A stretch of 64,000 nucleotides of DNA from Labrenzia sp. DG1229 (GTDB lineage Bacteria > Pseudomonadota > Alphaproteobacteria > Rhizobiales > Stappiaceae): positions 628,972 to 692,971 of the forward strand of contig NZ_KI928919.1 in the NCBI RefSeq assembly GCF_000521215.1, in the 5' to 3' direction. A program made the position numbers and the translations under genes. Position 1 is the stretch's first letter. Each line of letters opens with the position of its first letter. Below, in pieces: positions 9,915 through 18,864 of this stretch. Below the pieces are notes generated by a model that saw only the letters and a program-made list of their open reading frames with translations, ran no database searches and was not told the DNA's origin.

Positions 9915-10273
9915 GACAGGTCTCCTTCGATTTTCTTGTATGTCGCAATCTTGTAGGCAAGCACCTTTGAACATTGATCCAGGTCAGCGCGGCGTTCCCG
10001 CAGTCGCACTTCGTGCCGGAGCAGCAAGGTCTTGCGTTCCGGAATGCTGGACGCACCCTGTCGGTAGAGCTCCGCAAAGCGCTGCATTTCCTTCATCGGC
10101 ATGCCGGTCTTGCGCAACCAGTACAGCAAGGTGAGCCACTCGACGTTTTCCGGCGAAAACCGGCGCAATCGGTCTGGTCCGCGCCTTATTGCCGGCACAA
10201 GACCCGATTTCTCATAGTACCTGATCGTATCGGCGCTCAGGCCCGATATCGTCGCTGCTTCGGAAATCCGCAT
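9911..10273 (-). CDS. MerR family transcriptional regulator
   Basis: This is a 120-residue DNA-binding activator. The N-terminal MerR winged helix is clear: M-R-I-S-E-A-A, then S-A-D-T-I-R-Y-Y-E-K-S-G-L-V at residues 11-24, a R-R-F-S wing and a C-terminal coiled coil. There are no paired Cys residues for metals or a [2Fe-2S] cluster, so it probably senses an organic or redox signal. It is the first gene of a two-gene operon with the SDR-like gene and is probably autoregulated through the dyad-containing promoter at 10300-10330. The ATG chosen begins the conserved domain; an upstream ATG (10336) would put the promoter inside the gene and is rejected. Confidence 0.93.
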   Translation of the reverse strand: MRISEAATISGLSADTIRYYEKSGLVPAIRRGPDRLRRFSPENVEWLTLLYWLRKTGMPMKEMQRFAELYRQGASSIPERKTLLLRHEVRLRERRADLDQCSKVLAYKIATYKKIEGDLS

Positions 10274-10299
10274 TGGCTTCACCTCTTTGACTTGAGGCA

Positions 10300-10330
10300 A
10301 ATCTACGGGTCTGGAGTGGCTCCACGTCAA
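10300..10330 (-). promoter_or_regulatory. MerR-type promoter with 19-bp spacer and operator dyad
   Basis: Reading the minus strand, TTGACG (-35, 10330-10325) and TAGATT (-10, 10305-10300) are separated by exactly 19 bases. The spacer contains the dyad TGGAG-CCA-CTCCA. An over-long 19-bp spacer with a central dyad is the hallmark of promoters that MerR activators untwist. It lies just upstream of the merR-type gene, so autoregulation of the MerR/SDR operon follows. Confidence 0.85.
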
Positions 10331-10504
10331 GGACAAAGATCAATACAAAATGGGCGCGCAATTATATGCGGCCGTGCTCTTGAAACCAGAAACGGCGCCG
10401 GATCTGATCCAGGCGCCGTTTTCTGATTGCGATTTCTTCCAACCGGCCGCAATTGCCGGGCCGATCGGGTGTTTTTCGTGACCGGCGTTCCTGCCGGTCA
10501 GCGG

Positions 10505-10642
10505 TCAGCGCCGGTTGAGCGGCAGATCCGCGAGTTCACGCGGGCTCATGCGCTGGATAGCCGGATGGGATAGCGGATCGGCCCGGTCGTACCAGGACGG
10601 TGATATCGCTCTTGCCTGACGGCGCATAAACAGTTTCAACAT
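10505..10642 (-). CDS. DUF1127 small protein
   Basis: This 45-residue, Arg-rich protein (MLKLFMRRQARAI...) ends in the typical DUF1127 pattern M-S-P-R-E-L-A-D-L-P-L followed by N-R-R. Such proteins in alphaproteobacteria are small arginine-rich factors involved in RNA turnover and phosphate or stress physiology; they are often encoded beside a GcvA-type LysR gene, as here. AAGGAA lies upstream of the ATG. It is divergent from the LysR gene at 10779, which probably controls it. Confidence 0.85.
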   Translation of the reverse strand: MLKLFMRRQARAISPSWYDRADPLSHPAIQRMSPRELADLPLNRR

Positions 10643-10778
10643 GATATTCAGTTTCCTTATTATTGTTCTTTTCTTCATGGCCAAATTCCTTCTTTGAATT
10701 TAGCTATGCTGATTATATAGATCCCTTTTCCGCTTAAAAAAATCGACTTCTTCTGAGAATCGATTTAGAATATCTATA

Positions 10779-11696
10779 ATGAAAAACCTCAACCGAATCC
10801 ACATTACCGGACTGCGTGCCGTCGAAGCGGTCGCAAGGCTGGGATCGATCAAATCGGCGGCCGAAGAACTCGGCGTGACTGTCGGAGCGGTGAGCCAGCA
10901 AGTCCAGAAAACGGAAGGCCAGTTGGGCGTCCAGTTGTTTGAACGCCAGAACCGGCTGTTGCTGCCGACCGCCCACATGCTTGCCATGCAACCGCATCTG
11001 ACGTCCGCCATGTCGTCTCTGTCCACCGCCGTCGCAACCACGGAAAGAGGACGGGAAGACGCATTGACCATCTCGGTTGCGCCCGTCTTTGCCGGAAAAT
11101 GGCTCGTCTGGCATCTGAAGGAATTCAACAAGGCATATCCCGGCGTCAGGGTACGGGTCGAGGCCACAGTCGAGCTTGTCGATCCCGACACAAGCGATGT
11201 CGATCTGTGCATCCGGGTTGGACACGGTCCCTATCGCGGACTGAATGCGGAAAAACTCCTCAATCAAAGGGTCTTTCCTGTGTGCAGTCCCGCACTCGCA
11301 CGGAACATTCGTGAACCGGCGGACATAGGAAAACTGCCTATCATCCACGACCCTGGGCAGATGTTCACCTGGAAAACCTGGCTGGATCTCTTTGGCCTTG
11401 ACGAAACGATCCTGCGGGATGGCCCAACCTTCTCCGACGGCTCGTTGTGCCTGGACGCGGCCATCGCCGGCCACGGTGTCTTTCTGGCATGGGAAACGCT
11501 TGCAGTTTACGCGGTCAAGTCGGGACAGGTCATCGCTCCGTTTCCGCAAAGGCCTGCGACCGGGATCGGTTACTGGCTGATCAGCGGCAGAAATGCGCCG
11601 CGAACGAAAGCGAAGCAGGCTTTCAGCGATTGGCTGAAGAAAGAACTGCAGGCCTCCATCGGACGGCCCAAAGGTGCGGATGAGGTGAACGCCTAG
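10779..11696 (+). CDS. LysR family transcriptional regulator (GcvA-like)
   Basis: This is a 305-residue regulator. The N-terminal winged helix (residues about 6-65) shows the LysR pattern L-R-A-V-E-A-V-A-R-L-G-S-I-K-S-A-A-E-E-L with G-A-V-S-Q-Q-V in the recognition helix. The effector-binding domain follows, with the GcvA-type G-K-W-L segment near residue 106. It is divergent from the DUF1127 gene, with an AT-rich 136-base spacer. LysR genes beside DUF1127 genes commonly control the small protein. The ligand is unknown. Confidence 0.92.
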   Translation: MKNLNRIHITGLRAVEAVARLGSIKSAAEELGVTVGAVSQQVQKTEGQLGVQLFERQNRLLLPTAHMLAMQPHLTSAMSSLSTAVATTERGREDALTISVAPVFAGKWLVWHLKEFNKAYPGVRVRVEATVELVDPDTSDVDLCIRVGHGPYRGLNAEKLLNQRVFPVCSPALARNIREPADIGKLPIIHDPGQMFTWKTWLDLFGLDETILRDGPTFSDGSLCLDAAIAGHGVFLAWETLAVYAVKSGQVIAPFPQRPATGIGYWLISGRNAPRTKAKQAFSDWLKKELQASIGRPKGADEVNA

Positions 11697-12189
11697 AGGC
11701 TGTCATTGATATCAAAGCGAAGATGACTTCCGAAAGGCAGACTGGCCGTTTCACTTGCAGAACTTCACCTTGAGAAGGACATGATGTCCGTCAAGGAGCA
11801 TGGGCGGAGAGCACCAGGTTGAATGACCCATCGCACGAAATGCACACACATGCGTTCCACGGGATGAAGTGGCCGAGGCAAACTGCCTTTTCCCTTGCCA
11901 TTGCCACGCCTTTCGCTAAATTGACGCGCATGACCAGCCAAGATGCACATCGCTGCCATGATCGCAAACGCGCCTATGCGTTGCACACACGCGCCGTGCG
12001 CTTTCCTGAACGGCAGGGTCCGGCCTGTGGGCGATTTATGCGCTAATGCGCTTTTATTCCGGCGCTTTTCCAATCACCGGGGGCTCACGCAATAATGCGT
12101 TTGAGGCCGTGGCATTGTGCGCAATTATTCGCTAAAAGACCCCGACTTTCATTTCCGCGCATTGTGCGCGAACCGACAACCGAGCATGC
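11697..12189. other. leader region upstream of pheS with possible leader peptide
   Basis: This 493-base region precedes pheS. An ORF at 12046-12135 (29 codons, beginning M-R-F-Y-S-G-A-F-P) contains three Phe and one Tyr codon and ends 54 bases before pheS, in the position of a phenylalanine attenuation leader. The section 12030-12180 has several repeats of the type GCGCAT/ATGCGC that could pair with each other. No T-run follows a hairpin, so classical attenuation is not shown. The first 300 bases show nothing I can name; ORFs there lack ribosome-binding sites. Confidence 0.35.
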
Positions 12190-13272
12190 ATGTCCAATCT
12201 CGATAACCTAGAATCCGATCTTCTTGCGGCCATTGACGGCGCGGAGACCGAAACCGCTCTGGAAGACGTCCGGGTCCACGCTCTTGGCAAGAAGGGCCGT
12301 ATTTCCGAGCAAATGAAAACTCTCGGCAAGATGACCCCGGAAGAACGACAAGTCATGGGTCCGGCGCTGAATGGCCTGAAAGCCAAGATCACTGACGCGA
12401 TCAGCGCTCGCAAGGACATCCTGGCGGAAGCTGCACTGGAACAGCGCCTTGCCAGCGAAACCGTCGACGTCACGCTGCCCTTGCGTCCTTCACCGGCGGA
12501 AACCGGCCGCATCCACCCGGTCAGCCAGGTGATCGACGAACTCACTGCCATTTTCGCGGATATGGGATTTTCCATTGCCGAAGGCCCCGACATTGAAACC
12601 GATGAACTGAACTTCACGGCGCTGAACTTTCCCGAAGGCCATCCGGCACGCGAGATGCACGACACGTTTTTCTTCAACGAGAAGGAAGACGGTGAACGCC
12701 TGCTGTTGCGCACGCATACTTCCCCGGTTCAGATCCGCACCATGCGGACCCAGGAACCTCCGATCCGCGTGATCATCCCGGGCCGGACATATCGCTGCGA
12801 CAGCGACCAGACGCACACGCCGATGTTTCACCAGGTGGAAGGGCTCGTGATCGACAAGGAAAGTCATTTCGGTCATCTGAAATGGGTTCTGCAGGAGTTC
12901 TGCAAGTCTTTCTTCGAAGTTGACGACATCAAGATGCGCTTCCGTCCGAGCTTCTTCCCGTTTACCGAACCGTCAATGGAAGTCGACATCCAGTGCGACC
13001 GGTCGGGCGGCGAAGTCAAGATCGGCCAGGGCGACGACTGGCTTGAAATCCTCGGCTGCGGCATGGTTCATCCGAACGTGATCCGCAATTGCGGACTAGA
13101 TCCGGATGTTTATCAGGGATTTGCCTGGGGCATGGGGATCGACCGGATCGCGATGCTGAAATACGGTATGCCGGACCTGAGAGCTTTCTTCGACGCGGAT
13201 GTCCGCTGGATCCAGCACTACGGCTTCCGCCCTCTCGACCTGCCGACGCTGTTCGGCGGCCTGTCCAACTAA
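12190..13272 (+). CDS. pheS: phenylalanyl-tRNA synthetase alpha subunit
   Basis: This is the 360-residue alpha subunit of the (alpha-beta)2 class II synthetase that charges tRNA-Phe. An N-terminal coiled-coil arm (residues 1-95) is followed by the catalytic domain with motif 2 (G-R-T-Y-R-C-D near 197 and [11 protein letters not shown]) and motif 3 (G-M-G-I-D-R-I-A-M near 316). Length is typical. pheT follows after one inserted gene. The ATG at 12190 is required because an ATG four bases earlier runs into a stop. Confidence 0.98.
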   Translation: MSNLDNLESDLLAAIDGAETETALEDVRVHALGKKGRISEQMKTLGKMTPEERQVMGPALNGLKAKITDAISARKDILAEAALEQRLASETVDVTLPLRPSPAETGRIHPVSQVIDELTAIFADMGFSIAEGPDIETDELNFTALNFPEGHPAREMHDTFFFNEKEDGERLLLRTHTSPVQIRTMRTQEPPIRVIIPGRTYRCDSDQTHTPMFHQVEGLVIDKESHFGHLKWVLQEFCKSFFEVDDIKMRFRPSFFPFTEPSMEVDIQCDRSGGEVKIGQGDDWLEILGCGMVHPNVIRNCGLDPDVYQGFAWGMGIDRIAMLKYGMPDLRAFFDADVRWIQHYGFRPLDLPTLFGGLSN

Positions 13273-13299
13273 TCACCCGGACCTTGGGGGCGACACTTC

Positions 13300-13953
13300 A
13301 TGTCACTGCTGACCCGTATTTACCTCGTCATTGCGCTGACCCTTGCAGCAATCCTTCCGGCCGCGGCCCAGACTGCGGACAAGGACGAGCGCGTACCGAC
13401 GCCAACCTCCTTCATGGAAGCTTGCGCCGAGAAGATCGAGGCGCGCGGACGCCTGCGCTTTTGCGATACATACTTTCGCGACAAGCTCGGGACGGAGGCC
13501 GACGCCCTGCTCTATCTGCGCGACCGTATCACCACGCTGCGTGCCAATCATGAGGCAAGCTCGGCCGAAAAGTACCAGAGCTTTTTGCAGGCCATCTACA
13601 TCGTGGCGTTCCTGACAATCGCCTCGATCGTACTGATCGCCAGCGACAAGCGTATCAGCGGTACTGCCAAATGGGCGGGCCTGACAAGCTCGGCCGCCCT
13701 GCTGGTCATGGTCATCATCGTTGCGATGGGCTGGCTCGGGAAATACCGGGCGGAATATGCCGCCCAGGTCGAGCTTGGCATCCTGCGCGACCGCATCGAG
13801 GCGGAAGCTGCCCAGGCGATTGCGACAAACCAGCAGATCACGCCGGATATGGTGGGCCAGTGGACCGGCGAATTTGGTGCGATCGGACGCCGTTTCGCGG
13901 AGAACTACGGCGACGCCACCGTTCTGCCAGAAGTTGGCCGATTCGGTAACTGA
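13300..13953 (+). CDS. hypothetical membrane protein between pheS and pheT
   Basis: I do not recognise this 217-residue protein. It begins with a signal peptide or anchor (about residues 5-23, ending A-A-A-Q) and a periplasmic stretch with a Cys pair (C42 and C55). Two membrane helices follow near residues 98-113 and 125-145, then a helical charged tail. The gene lies 27 bases after pheS and 62 before pheT on the same strand, so it is probably co-transcribed with the synthetase genes. No link to tRNA charging can be read from the sequence. Confidence 0.8.
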   Translation: MSLLTRIYLVIALTLAAILPAAAQTADKDERVPTPTSFMEACAEKIEARGRLRFCDTYFRDKLGTEADALLYLRDRITTLRANHEASSAEKYQSFLQAIYIVAFLTIASIVLIASDKRISGTAKWAGLTSSAALLVMVIIVAMGWLGKYRAEYAAQVELGILRDRIEAEAAQAIATNQQITPDMVGQWTGEFGAIGRRFAENYGDATVLPEVGRFGN

Positions 13954-14015
13954 CGCAGCGATTTTGCAGAATTCGCGGCCCGATAGTGCCGCCCAAGCGA
14001 TAAAGAGTATGGCAG

Positions 14016-16433
14016 ATGAAATTCACCCTTTCCTGGCTCAAGGAACACCTTGATACCGACGCCAGCCTGGAAGAGATCGTGGAACGTCTCACGATGATCG
14101 GGCTGGAAGTCGAAGAAGTCACCAACCGTGCCGACCGGCTGAAGCCGTTCAAGATCGCGAAGGTCCTTGAAGCCGAACAGCATCCGAACGCCGATCGGCT
14201 GCGCGTGCTCAAGGTCGATACCGGGCAAGGCGAACCGGTCCAGATCGTTTGTGGCGCGCCGAACGCGCGCGCCGGACTGGTCGGTGTACTCGGCAAACCG
14301 GGCGATCACATACCCGGCCTCGATATTACCCTGTCTGTCGGCAAGATCCGCGACGTGGAAAGTTTCGGCATGATGTGCTCGGAGCGCGAACTGGAGCTTT
14401 CCGACGAGCATGACGGCATCATCGATCTACCCGAAGATGCTCCTGTTGGCGTCGACTTCGCCAAATGGGCGGGGCTCGACGAACCCGTGATCGAGATCGG
14501 CCTGACGCCAAACCGCCCGGATTGTACCGGCGTGTACGGCATTGCCCGGGATCTTGCGGCTGCCGGCCTCGGCAAGCTGAAGGAACGCTCGCACGAGCAG
14601 ATCCGCGGCAACTATCCCTGCCCGGTCAGCGTCTCTCTCGACTTCGGAGACACCAGGCCGATGTGCAAGGCGTTCGGCCTGCGCATGGTCAAGGGAATCA
14701 AGAACGGCCCGTCGCCGAAGTGGCTGCAGGACCGCCTGACCGCAATCGGGCTCCGACCGATCAACATCCTTGTCGACATCACCAATTACCTTACGTTCGA
14801 CCAGGGCCGTCCGCTCCATGTCTTCGACGCGGACAAGGTGCACGGCAACCTGGTGGTCCGCCGTGGCAGGGCCGGCGAAGGCATCGACGGCCTGAACGGC
14901 AAATCCTATGAGCTTGACGACACGGTCTGTGCGATCGCCGATGACAACGGCATTGAAAGCCTCGGCGGTATTCTGGGCGGCGAACCGTCCGGGTGCACCG
15001 AGGACACTGTCAACGTGCTGATCGAATCCGCGCTCTGGGAGGAGGACGATATTGCCGCAACGGGCCGCAAGCTTGGCGTCAACACAGATGCACGCTACCG
15101 GTTCGAACGCGGTGTCGACCCGGATTACATGATGCCGGGTCTCGAATATGCAACGCGACTGGTGCTTGATCTTTGCGGCGGTGAACCGTCGGAAACAACG
15201 CAGGCCGGCCGCGTTCCCGATAGCAGCAATATCATCGATTTCCCCTACCAGGAGATCCGCCGACTTTCCGGTGTCGAAGTTTCACAAGCAGAGGCCAACC
15301 TGACCCTGAAATCTCTCGGATTCTGGATCTCAGGTTCCGGCGACACGGTCAAGGTCGCAGCTCCGAGCTGGCGACCGGACATCGAGGGCAAGGCCGACCT
15401 GGTGGAAGAAGTCGTGCGCATCCTCGGTCTTGATCGCGTGCCGCTTACTCCTCTTCCGCGAACGGGAACCGTCGGCCAGAAGGTTCTCACAACCGGACAG
15501 ATCCGCCGCAACCGGACGAGGCGCGCACTCGCCGCGCGTGGTTTCAACGAAGCCGTCACCTGGTCCTTCATCTCCAAACCGCAGGCAGAACTCTTCGGTG
15601 GCGGAAACACCGCGCTGGAACTTGCAAATCCGATTTCACCTGAGATGTCGGACATGCGCCCGAGCCTGTTGCCGGGCCTGCTTTCCGCCGCCCAGCGCAA
15701 TGCTGACCGTGGCTTTGGTGATGTCGCCCTGTTCGAAGTCGGCCAGGTGTTTCAGGACGACTCGCCGGAGGGCCAGAAGATGGTCGCCGCAGGCGTCCGA
15801 CGCGGCACTGCGAAATTGCAGGGCGCAAGCCGTCACTGGTCCGGGTCTTCCACAGGCGTCGATGTTTACGACGCCAAGGCGGATGCGGAGGCCGCGCTTG
15901 CCGCCATCGGCGCTCCGGTTGAAAAGCTGCAGGTCCATACGGATGCTCCCGGTACCTTTCATCCCGGTCGTTCCGGCTGTCTGAAGCTCGGTCCGAAAAA
16001 CGCACTTGCCGTCTTCGGTGAAATCCATCCAAGAACGCTTGCCGACCTCGACCTGGAAGGGCCGCTGGTCGCGTTCGAGATCTATCTGGATGCGCTGCCG
16101 CAGCCCAAGACCAAGGGTGGACGGTCAAAAGGCGCGCTGAATGCCAGCCACCTGATGCCGGTCCGCCGCGATTTTGCTTTCCTGGTCGGCAAGGACGTCA
16201 AGGCAGAAGTCCTGCTAAAGGCGGCTCGCGGTGCGGAGAAGACCCTGATTGCAGACGTGACGCTGTTCGACATCTACGTGGGCCAGGGCGTCCCGGACGA
16301 TCAGAAATCTGTCGCAATCGATGTCCTCCTGCAACCGCGTCAAAAGACGCTGACGGATGAAGAAATCGACGCTGTTGCCAAAAAGATCATCGCCAATGTC
16401 GAAAAGGCAACCGGTGGAACACTCAGAGGATAA
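14016..16433 (+). CDS. pheT: phenylalanyl-tRNA synthetase beta subunit
   Basis: This is the 805-residue beta subunit of PheRS. In order it shows the N-terminal EMAP-like tRNA-binding domain (residues about 40-150), the B3/B4 editing domain that hydrolyses Tyr-tRNA-Phe (about 210-380), B5 (about 405-475), the class II-like core, and the C-terminal ferredoxin-fold anticodon-binding domain ending in K-K-I-I-A-N-V-E-K. Full length and intact. It forms an operon with pheS and the intervening membrane-protein gene, and is followed by a strong hairpin. Confidence 0.98.
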   Translation: MKFTLSWLKEHLDTDASLEEIVERLTMIGLEVEEVTNRADRLKPFKIAKVLEAEQHPNADRLRVLKVDTGQGEPVQIVCGAPNARAGLVGVLGKPGDHIPGLDITLSVGKIRDVESFGMMCSERELELSDEHDGIIDLPEDAPVGVDFAKWAGLDEPVIEIGLTPNRPDCTGVYGIARDLAAAGLGKLKERSHEQIRGNYPCPVSVSLDFGDTRPMCKAFGLRMVKGIKNGPSPKWLQDRLTAIGLRPINILVDITNYLTFDQGRPLHVFDADKVHGNLVVRRGRAGEGIDGLNGKSYELDDTVCAIADDNGIESLGGILGGEPSGCTEDTVNVLIESALWEEDDIAATGRKLGVNTDARYRFERGVDPDYMMPGLEYATRLVLDLCGGEPSETTQAGRVPDSSNIIDFPYQEIRRLSGVEVSQAEANLTLKSLGFWISGSGDTVKVAAPSWRPDIEGKADLVEEVVRILGLDRVPLTPLPRTGTVGQKVLTTGQIRRNRTRRALAARGFNEAVTWSFISKPQAELFGGGNTALELANPISPEMSDMRPSLLPGLLSAAQRNADRGFGDVALFEVGQVFQDDSPEGQKMVAAGVRRGTAKLQGASRHWSGSSTGVDVYDAKADAEAALAAIGAPVEKLQVHTDAPGTFHPGRSGCLKLGPKNALAVFGEIHPRTLADLDLEGPLVAFEIYLDALPQPKTKGGRSKGALNASHLMPVRRDFAFLVGKDVKAEVLLKAARGAEKTLIADVTLFDIYVGQGVPDDQKSVAIDVLLQPRQKTLTDEEIDAVAKKIIANVEKATGGTLRG

Positions 16434-16453
16434 CCGGAACCTCATCGCGGTCG

Positions 16454-16489
16454 GCTGCGTTGCATCGAGTACCCGGGATGCAGCGCAGC
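16454..16489 (+). terminator. hairpin after pheT, probable transcription end
   Basis: A 13-base arm (16454-16466) pairs with 16477-16489 with a single mismatch around a 10-base loop. It lies 21 bases after the pheT stop. No T-run follows, so it may be a Rho-assisted or 3'-end-protecting structure rather than a textbook intrinsic terminator. The next genes are on the other strand. Confidence 0.55.
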
Positions 16490-16535
16490 ACCCACGACTA
16501 CACGGACCGGTCGTTCCCTTCCGGCGACAGACCGA

Positions 16536-16871
16536 TCAGCGGACGTTCCGGCTTCTGAAGCACTTGTTGCCGACAGGACATTTGGGGTTGTCCTTCGTCG
16601 GTGCGAATTTCGGGCGCATCATATTCGCTTCAGGCAGGCAATAGCTGACATTTGCAATAAATTTGTCGAAGGTTGACGGACCCGTCGTCATGACGACGCT
16701 GCCGCGCTGCTTGACGAGTGACTGGGCCTGCGCGCAAGTCATCTGCCTGGTGTCCGGCCGAGCCGATTGAGCCTGAGCGGCCGGAGGGCCCGACACCAGC
16801 AACATCATGACGCCGACGGCCAAAACGGCTACCCGCCCAGGCTCTCGTGACGTGTTTTGTAGACGCGACAT
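16536..16871 (-). CDS. small secreted cysteine protein, paralogue of the next gene
   Basis: This 111-residue exported protein has a signal peptide (hydrophobic core about 13-28, ending A-Q-A-Q-S). The mature part contains R-P-D-T-R-Q-M-T-C, then Q-A-Q-S-L-V, a G-S-V-V-M-T-T-G-P-S-T-F-D segment, and three further Cys residues. The same pattern is found in the adjacent gene, so the two are tandem paralogues. Similar rhizobial proteins are known only as hypothetical. Four Cys in the mature chain suggest two disulphide bonds in the periplasm. GGAGGG stands upstream of the ATG. Confidence 0.82.
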   Translation of the reverse strand: MSRLQNTSREPGRVAVLAVGVMMLLVSGPPAAQAQSARPDTRQMTCAQAQSLVKQRGSVVMTTGPSTFDKFIANVSYCLPEANMMRPKFAPTKDNPKCPVGNKCFRSRNVR

Positions 16872-16927
16872 TCTTGTCCCTCCAGCTTGCTGTCAAGGCT
16901 CGAAAATCCGGGGTCACCGGCAAGCGA

Positions 16928-17269
16928 TCAATCGTTGAACTTCAAGATCATCGGATCGATACAGACCCGCACCCGGCACTGCCGGACGTCCTTGGTCGGC
17001 ACCCATTTGTTGCGCGTCACTTCCCCGTGCTGACAAGAATTCCGGGTATAGACGTATCTGTCGAACGTGTACTGACCGGTGCTCAGGACAACGGCACCAT
17101 TCCTTTCAATCATCGACTGAACTTGCGAGCACGTCATGGCACGCGAATCCGGCCGCCGGGACTGGGCGTCGGATGGTTGTACGGAAGCTGCCACCAAGGC
17201 CATCGACCCGAGCGTCAATGGCAGCCATTTTGAGATAGATTGCATCGCAAGCGCGTAAGTTCTGCTCAT
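16928..17269 (-). CDS. small secreted cysteine protein, tandem paralogue
   Basis: This 113-residue exported protein is a paralogue of the gene at 16536-16871. It shares R-P-D-S-R-A-M-T-C, Q-V-Q-S-M-I, G-A-V-V-L-S-T-G-x-x-T-F-D-R and the spacing of the following Cys residues, plus P-T-K-D near the C terminus. The signal peptide spans about residues 9-36. GGAAG lies 6 bases before the chosen ATG. The two genes are 56 bases apart, on the same strand, and probably co-transcribed. Function unknown; a small disulphide-bonded envelope protein is the best description. Confidence 0.82.
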   Translation of the reverse strand: MSRTYALAMQSISKWLPLTLGSMALVAASVQPSDAQSRRPDSRAMTCSQVQSMIERNGAVVLSTGQYTFDRYVYTRNSCQHGEVTRNKWVPTKDVRQCRVRVCIDPMILKFND

Positions 17270-17452
17270 TCGAAACTTCCAAAACTGATGACCCCACCTT
17301 CAAAATGGCACCCGGTGCCGGTGTGTCAAGCAAGATGACGATGTACAGCTGGACCGTCATTTTCAACCGCCTTTTGAAACCTCGTCAAAGCTACGGATGT
17401 CTCAAACCTCAGAATCGGCTAGTGTTTTCATCCAGTCCAGCAGGTTGATTTC

Positions 17453-18109
17453 ATGACAAGCACTTCAATAACCGATGGCGCAACAGCCCGCCTTGGCGAC
17501 CCATACGGGGCCTGTGAGCAGCAGCGCTGCGAACACCTTGCGACAATTCTTTGCGCAGTCCCGCACGTCATGCAGATCCTCCGCGCGGCCCGCGATCTTG
17601 GCCTGCCCGATGCCTGGCTGGTGTCTGGCGGGATCTACCAGACGGTGTGGAACGTTCTGACCGACCGACCGCTTCTTCACGGCATCAAGGATTTTGATGT
17701 CATCTATTTCGACGGCACTGACCCGTCGTACGAGGCCGAGGATCTGGTTATCCGAACGGTCAACACGGCACTGCCCGATCTTGCCCATCTCGTCGAAGTG
17801 CGAAACCAGGCTCGTGTGCATCTGTGGTACGAACAACGTTTCGGACGGCCCTACCGGCCTCTGGACTGTTCGATGGATGCCCTGACGACCTATGCAGCAC
17901 GTACACATGCAGTCGCCGCGCGCCTTACCCATGCCGACGAACTTGTCATTCATGCTCCCTTCGGATTGGCGAACCTGTTCGGCATGCGCCTGGTGCCCAA
18001 CTACGGACAATTGAATCCCGAAACCTACGCCGAAAAGGCGGGGAGGATGAAGGCGCACTGGCCGGAACTGGAAGTCGTTCCGTGGCAGACCAGCGAACAA
18101 CGCGGTTGA
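17453..18109 (+). CDS. nucleotidyltransferase family protein (DUF925/COG3575)
   Basis: This 218-residue protein matches the COG3575 family of nucleotidyltransferase-fold proteins. The recognisable core is L-V-S-G-G-I-Y-Q-T-V-W-N (about residues 61-72) followed by G-I-K-D-F-D-V-I-Y-F-D, in which G-G and D-x-D would form the nucleotidyltransferase active site. A conserved E-V-R-N-Q-A-R-V-H-L-W-Y block comes next. The family is widespread in proteobacteria, but no member's substrate is firmly established to my knowledge. It is monocistronic. Confidence 0.85.
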   Translation: MTSTSITDGATARLGDPYGACEQQRCEHLATILCAVPHVMQILRAARDLGLPDAWLVSGGIYQTVWNVLTDRPLLHGIKDFDVIYFDGTDPSYEAEDLVIRTVNTALPDLAHLVEVRNQARVHLWYEQRFGRPYRPLDCSMDALTTYAARTHAVAARLTHADELVIHAPFGLANLFGMRLVPNYGQLNPETYAEKAGRMKAHWPELEVVPWQTSEQRG

Positions 18110-18280
18110 GAAAGTCGCTTGCCCGGCACAATCGAGAACTCCATGCCGATTTCGTGGATTGTTCTCAGACGACACTGCAAGATTTCACGACGGCGAGAGC
18201 GAAGAGCCACGGCCCGGGAAATCCCGCAATTCACATCGACACACCCAATTGCCTCGCAATTCGTCCGGCCTGTCTACTGA

Positions 18281-18766
18281 TCAGATGTTCACGCTCGTGG
18301 ATGTCTTTGTCCGGTCCATCGCTACAAAAGTTTTGAATTTCCTGATGTTTTCGTTGCCAAAGAACAGTCGCTGCGTAACGGCCTCGTACTCTGCCATGTC
18401 ACTGACGAGCAGGATCAGAATGAAATCTGTTTCGCCTGTCACGTAATAGCATTGCTGAATTTCCTCAGCTTGAAGAAACTCTGCCTTCACCTCGTCAATT
18501 CGCCCACCCGATTCAGTCTTCAGTTCGACTTCAGCCACGATTGTCAGTGGAAGTCCGACGTATCCAGGTTCGAGCACAGCGACTTGCGAAGCGATCACGC
18601 CGTCATTTTGCATGCGCTTTATGCGGCGCTGAACAGCAGGTGCAGACAGGCCTACGCTTTCGCCAATCAATCGCTGCGGAACGGTCGCGTCCTGTTGAAG
18701 AATTCTCAGAATCGCCAAGTCGAAGGTGTCGAGAGAAAGATACGGTTTCGCTTTTTTCACAGCCAC
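18281..18766 (-). CDS. Lrp/AsnC family transcriptional regulator
   Basis: This 161-residue regulator has the N-terminal AsnC-type helix-turn-helix (L-D-T-F-D-L-A-I-L-R-I-L-Q-Q-D, then S-A-P-A-V-Q-R-R-I-K-R-M, residues 12-57) and a C-terminal RAM ligand-binding domain with the typical C-Y-Y-V-T-G-E-T-D-F stretch. It is divergent from the diaminopropionate ammonia-lyase gene at 18865, with a 98-base spacer, and most likely controls it in response to an amino acid. Confidence 0.94.
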   Translation of the reverse strand: MAVKKAKPYLSLDTFDLAILRILQQDATVPQRLIGESVGLSAPAVQRRIKRMQNDGVIASQVAVLEPGYVGLPLTIVAEVELKTESGGRIDEVKAEFLQAEEIQQCYYVTGETDFILILLVSDMAEYEAVTQRLFFGNENIRKFKTFVAMDRTKTSTSVNI

Positions 18767-18864
18767 TTCACGAACTTTTATTGCAAAACAAGATGGAAAA
18801 TATAGCGCAAATTTCGAGAAATGTGAGCGAATATTTCGCCATCATCGAAAAAGGAGCGCTTCTC

